A program made the position numbers and the translations under genes. From Firmicutes bacterium CAG:882 (GTDB lineage Bacteria; Bacillota; Clostridia; Lachnospirales; Lachnospiraceae), in contig FR895442.1 in assembly GCA_000435595.1 (NCBI GenBank), positions 24,650-48,225 on the forward strand: a stretch of 23,576 bases of DNA. The letters run 5' to 3'. The notes under the pieces were generated by a model. The model did not search any database. It saw only the letters and a program-made list of their open reading frames with translations, and was not told the origin of the DNA. Shown here in pieces: positions 22,338 through 23,576 of this stretch; positions within the stretch are counted from its first letter, which is position 1, and each line of letters begins with the position of its first letter.

Positions 22338-23576
22338 TATGCTTCACCTCCGTTTTCATCAAAATCACCGCTGCCTCCGGTCTGCGACTCATATACATCG
22401 CGGTATATCTCATTGGAAACAAGCAGTTCATCATGTGTTCCGATTCCGTTGATACGTCCGTTATCCATAACTATGATACGGTCAGCACCCTGAACACTTG
22501 ATATTCTCTGTGCAATAATAATTTTTGTTGTCTGTGCAATTTCCGTCGCAAATGCATGACGGATTTTGGCATCAGTGGCTGTATCTACGGCACTTGTGCT
22601 GTCATCGAGAATGAGTATCTTAGGCTTTTTGAGAAGTGCTCTTGCGATACACAGACGCTGCTTCTGTCCGCCTGATACATTCGTACCGCCCTGCTCAATA
22701 TATGTGTTATACTTATCAGGAAATTTCTCTATAAATTCATCGGCACACGCTAACCTACAAGCCCTCATGCACTCCTCGTCAGAGGCATTCTTATCACCCC
22801 AGCGGAGATTGTCAAGAATTGTTCCAGAGAAAAGCACATTCTTCTGGAGAACAACGCTCACCTCGCCTCGAAGCGTCTCGATATCGTACTCTCTTACATC
22901 CTTTCCGCCGACCTTGACGCTTCCCTCATCGACATCGTAGAGACGGCTGATAAGGTTTACAAGGCTTGACTTAGAGCTTCCCGTTCCTCCTATGATACCG
23001 ATTGTCTCACCGGACTTTATCGTGAGGTTGATGTCATTTAACACTCTCTTGTCGGCACCCTTGTTGTAACCGAAGTTTACATGGTCAAATACAATCTCTC
23101 CGTCCTTAACCTCATAGCAGGGATTCTCAGGGTTGGTGATATCAGGCTTCTCCTCAAGCACTTCGGCGATACGCTTTGCACTTGCCACACTCATCGAAAT
23201 CATTACGAATATCATGGAAACCATCATAAGATTCATAAGAATTGTCATACAGTAGGACAGGAGGCTCATGAGCTTACCCGTTGTGAGAAGCACTCCGCCC
23301 GAGCCTACTATCATCTTCGCACCGACCCAGCTTATAAGAAGGATACAGGTATATACCGTAATCTGCATAACAGGGTTGTTGTATGCAACCGTCTTTTCCG
23401 CTTTTACAAAAATCTTGTAGATATTGTTGCTGGCATTCTTAAATTTCTTCTTCTCATAGTCCTCACGGACATAAGCCTTGACAACACGGATTGCCGATAC
23501 ATTCTCCTGGACACTCGCGTTCAGCTCATCGTACTTAGGAAATGCCGCATTGAAATACTTGGTCGCATGTCCTATG
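22337..23576 (-). CDS. ABC exporter half-transporter, degenerate NBD subunit (5' end outside window)
   Basis: 413 codons are visible and the frame stays open to the window edge, so the N-terminus and first helices lie outside. An internal Met at 23368 is not the start: upstream codons encode the typical exporter stretch LNASVQENVSAIRVVKAYVR. The NBD has Walker A GGTGSSKSS, Q-loop LQKNVLF, signature VSGGQKQR and Walker B ILILDDSTSAVD, where Asp replaces the catalytic Glu. Gln replaces the H-loop His (IAQRISS; codon at 22508-22510). Both changes mark a non-catalytic ATP site. The site formed with the LSQGQ signature of its partner would be the degenerate one, while this protein's normal VSGGQ signature completes the partner's active site. 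Confidence 0.93.
   Translation of the reverse strand, partial: IGHATKYFNAAFPKYDELNASVQENVSAIRVVKAYVREDYEKKKFKNASNNIYKIFVKAEKTVAYNNPVMQITVYTCILLISWVGAKMIVGSGGVLLTTGKLMSLLSYCMTILMNLMMVSMIFVMISMSVASAKRIAEVLEEKPDITNPENPCYEVKDGEIVFDHVNFGYNKGADKRVLNDINLTIKSGETIGIIGGTGSSKSSLVNLISRLYDVDEGSVKVGGKDVREYDIETLRGEVSVVLQKNVLFSGTILDNLRWGDKNASDEECMRACRLACADEFIEKFPDKYNTYIEQGGTNVSGGQKQRLCIARALLKKPKILILDDSTSAVDTATDAKIRHAFATEIAQTTKIIIAQRISSVQGADRIIVMDNGRINGIGTHDELLVSNEIYRDVYESQTGGSGDFDENGGEA

Noticed and set aside
22337..23368. Met at 23368 as the start of the second exporter subunit
   Set aside because: The frame continues upstream to the window edge with conserved exporter residues, so the true start lies outside.

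Overview
The window looks like a chromosomal segment from a gut or rumen Lachnospiraceae-type Firmicute (Clostridium cluster XIVa; pectin-using Lachnospira-like relatives are plausible). I infer this from the moderate GC, AGGAGG ribosome sites, near-consensus sigma-A promoters, very large surface proteins with Thr/Pro stalks and a C-terminal membrane anchor, an AgrA/AgrC-like two-component pair, and a 7TM HD-GYP protein. I ran no database search, so the taxon is inference.

Layout. (1) 1-2517, minus strand: an HTH/TPR regulator of RRNPP-like build with two HTH domains, followed by the wreck of an ABC exporter gene. The exporter has lost its middle, and its 3' end runs into a copy of a short repeat element. 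(2) 2740-4434, plus strand: a membrane 7TM HD-GYP protein, a predicted c-di-GMP phosphodiesterase. (3) 4501-10869, minus strand: a 2122-residue secreted, membrane-anchored rhamnogalacturonan lyase (PL11) with duplicated N-terminal modules and several Ig-like domains, behind a perfect TTGACA-17-TATAAT promoter. (4) 10925-12538, minus strand: a second, paralogous copy of the regulator/exporter pair. Here a deletion has fused the first HTH of the regulator in frame to the second half of the ABC exporter. A pair of tight hairpins is also embedded in the exporter part. (5) 12844-14637, minus strand: a long-form Xaa-Pro aminopeptidase. (6) 14850-17717, minus strand: a second surface protein with YGGG repeats, a stalk and an SPSTG-type anchor. 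(7) 17754-18321: two copies of a ~209-bp MITE-like element with perfect or near-perfect terminal inverted repeats and flanking TA. They lie between the divergent surface-protein and two-component genes. (8) 18348-20404, plus strand: a LytTR response regulator and a GHKL histidine kinase overlapping by 4 bp. (9) 20430-23576, minus strand: two ABC exporter half-transporters, the upstream one cut by the window edge. They form a predicted heterodimer with one degenerate ATP site.

Function together. The pectin lyase and the aminopeptidase fit a polysaccharide- and peptide-scavenging lifestyle. The two surface proteins share a C-terminal module and anchor layout. The regulator/ABC pairs look like an old duplicated peptide- or bacteriocin-export module now decaying in two complementary ways.

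The most unusual material is the repeat family. Its copies sit within 26-36 bp of the start codons of two divergent genes and also break the ABC gene at the left edge. Between the two full copies the central hairpin sequence changes while pairing is kept. The in-frame HTH-ABC chimera is the other main oddity.
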